Shown here in pieces: positions 62,719 to 64,000 of a DNA stretch of 64,000 bases. Numbering within the stretch: position 1 is the stretch's first letter; every line of letters begins with the position of its first letter. Origin of the DNA: Circinella minor (Eukaryota > Mucoromycota > Mucoromycetes > Mucorales > Lichtheimiaceae); the NCBI GenBank assembly GCA_016758965.1, contig JAEPRB010000205.1, forward strand, positions 1-64,000, read 5' to 3'. A program made the translations under genes and the position numbers. The notes beneath the pieces are model-generated. The model saw only the letters and a program-made list of their open reading frames with translations, had not been told where the DNA came from and made no database searches.

Positions 62719-62849
62719 CCTAGCTTTGCATTTTTACTTCTGCGAGAAAGGAAAAGAATGTTGTCATATAAAAAATAATTTTATTTGTTTGCAAAAGAAG
62801 AAAAATCAATATTTCCATTTTTAATATAATATCAACGTTTATTTTATTC

Positions 62850-63264
62850 AAAAAAAAAGTACTACGAATTGTTACGTACAATACTCGAGGTAAGCAATTA
62901 AAACCGACTTTGCATGCTTGATCTATCCAACACAGTCATCCTCAGCTACTCGTTTGACAGCTTCAATTATTTTCAGGATCAATAAATTATTCTCACTTAA
63001 CTTGGATCTTTGAACACCTATCATGTTAATAACATTTAAGATTAATGACAATAATGCTGACCAAGTACCATACTTATTTAGCTTTACCTTCGACCAGAGC
63101 TGTTCGATTGAATTGAGAAAGGGAGAATAAGGAGCCCCGTAAGTGCACTTGTAACGACGTTGTTCCACAAGCCGACCAATGGACTGATTGTTGTTGTGGT
63201 TATTGTTGATAATTGCTGTAGTAGTTGCTGATATATATATTGATGGTGAATATATGTTGATCAC
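62850..63264 (-). mobile_element. Broken DDE transposase, Tc1/mariner (DDE_3) type
   Basis: The frame 63264-62923 contains SIGRLVEQRRYKC, then APYSPFLNSIEQLWSKVK, the C-terminal catalytic block of DDE_3/IS630-Tc1-mariner transposases (usual form PPYSPFLNPIEQLWS, with the last catalytic Glu). The frame stops at a TAG after EDDCVG, but the reading continues sensibly beyond it (IDQACKVGFNCLPRVL), as in family members ending CxGW. The part before SIGRL, where the middle catalytic Asp should be, is replaced by a low-complexity ATT/CAACAA-rich stretch. The element is therefore truncated and inactive. Confidence 0.75.
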
Positions 63265-64000
63265 TTTTATCCAAATGAATCTGGATGGTTTGGAACTTTG
63301 TTAATGTGAACTCGTTCTGTCAATCGGATTGGTATCGGTTCTACTGTTTTACAAACTATGTTTATAGCGTTCAAACGTTCTTCTCCCGGATAGAAAACAA
63401 TTTGCCCTTAGTAACAGCTTGGCATGCGAAACGTATGGCGGGATGGAGACAAGCGGAATTGAGCATGCTATTAGAATGTTTGGGGTCACTTTCACTATCA
63501 TAATATCTCGGAAACTATAAGAAGAAGAAAAAGAATGAAAAAGAACAATGAGCATTTTGATCAAAATAATAATAATAGTAGAATACCTAAATAAATACCA
63601 TACATACATTAACAAAGTCATATTGGCAATGAATTTTTTCTTTTTAGATCAATGGCAGGAACGGGATATTATGCACAATCAATCATGTTACTTTTTTTCT
63701 CTATACATTTAATAATAAAAGTGGTACGTATAAATAAATAGGTCCACTGTAATGTGATAATATTCCTCATTTGTTTCAAAAAACGTGCTGCACCAAAGAC
63801 TGTCGTGAAATACTTCTCTACTTCAGCAAATATCACAATTTAGGATCTATTAAAAAATCATTGCCACTATTCATGTGATTCACGACCAAGATATACACGG
63901 CTGCATCTTCAGTTTGACAAAACTTGTTACTATACTTGTGTGGTCTAATATACATAGTATGATACGTGTGATTCGAATAGTATTAATCATTACTCAAAAT
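63265..64000. other. Right end, no supported gene
   Basis: It probably includes more of the transposon relic to about 63,500 (minus-strand fragments such as LNSACLHPAIRFACQAVTKG), then AT-rich sequence to the end of the window. Confidence 0.4.

Overview
The window is nuclear DNA of a filamentous fungus, most likely an early-diverging one of the Mucoromycota/Mucorales type. The base composition is strongly AT-rich. Genes are split by many short GT-AG introns (roughly 55-300 bases, acceptors mostly TAG), and there are long A/T homopolymers and Asn/Gln/Thr-rich proteins. The gene set is fungal: Zap1-like zinc-finger factor, UPF0652/DUF2009 protein, grainyhead/CP2 factor, CBS protein of the Snf4/Sds23 type. 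The species cannot be named from the sequence. I saw no tRNA, rRNA or CRISPR array.

Layout. 3.2-7.0 kb: two minus-strand genes, a bHLH-leucine-zipper factor and an unrecognised 475-residue low-complexity protein. 7-13.7 kb: gene desert with one possible decayed small gene. 13.75-17.9 kb: a nine-exon cytochrome P450 converging on a small unrecognised protein with a four-cysteine zinc motif. 19.7-23.3 kb: a CaMK-type kinase and the ESCRT-I subunit VPS37, divergent from a 201-base promoter. 23.3-34.3 kb: gene-poor, with a multi-frameshift pseudogene and a five-exon gene whose product looks like an RNase H fold with one catalytic residue replaced. 34.3-37.1 kb: a CP2/grainyhead factor. 39.0-42.0 kb: a 13-exon B-box plus DUF2009 protein. 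43.0-48.2 kb: three plus-strand genes (ankyrin protein, HSL-type lipase/esterase, SYS1). 48.7-50.3 kb: a Zap1-like factor. 50.3-60.0 kb: desert holding a large decayed gene and repeat relics. 60.0-62.1 kb: a four-CBS-domain protein. The right end carries a broken DDE (Tc1/mariner-type) transposase.

Exon models were built by hand: splice sites were chosen so that GT-AG and reading phase agree throughout, and every model given as intact closes exactly on a stop codon. Apart from neighbouring promoters I see no functional cluster; the genes are ordinary housekeeping, trafficking and regulatory genes. The most unusual signals are the RNase-H-like gene, the decayed gene families in the deserts, a pair of perfect RFX X-box sites inside an intron of the CBS gene, and strong over-representation of the hexamer TACGTA.
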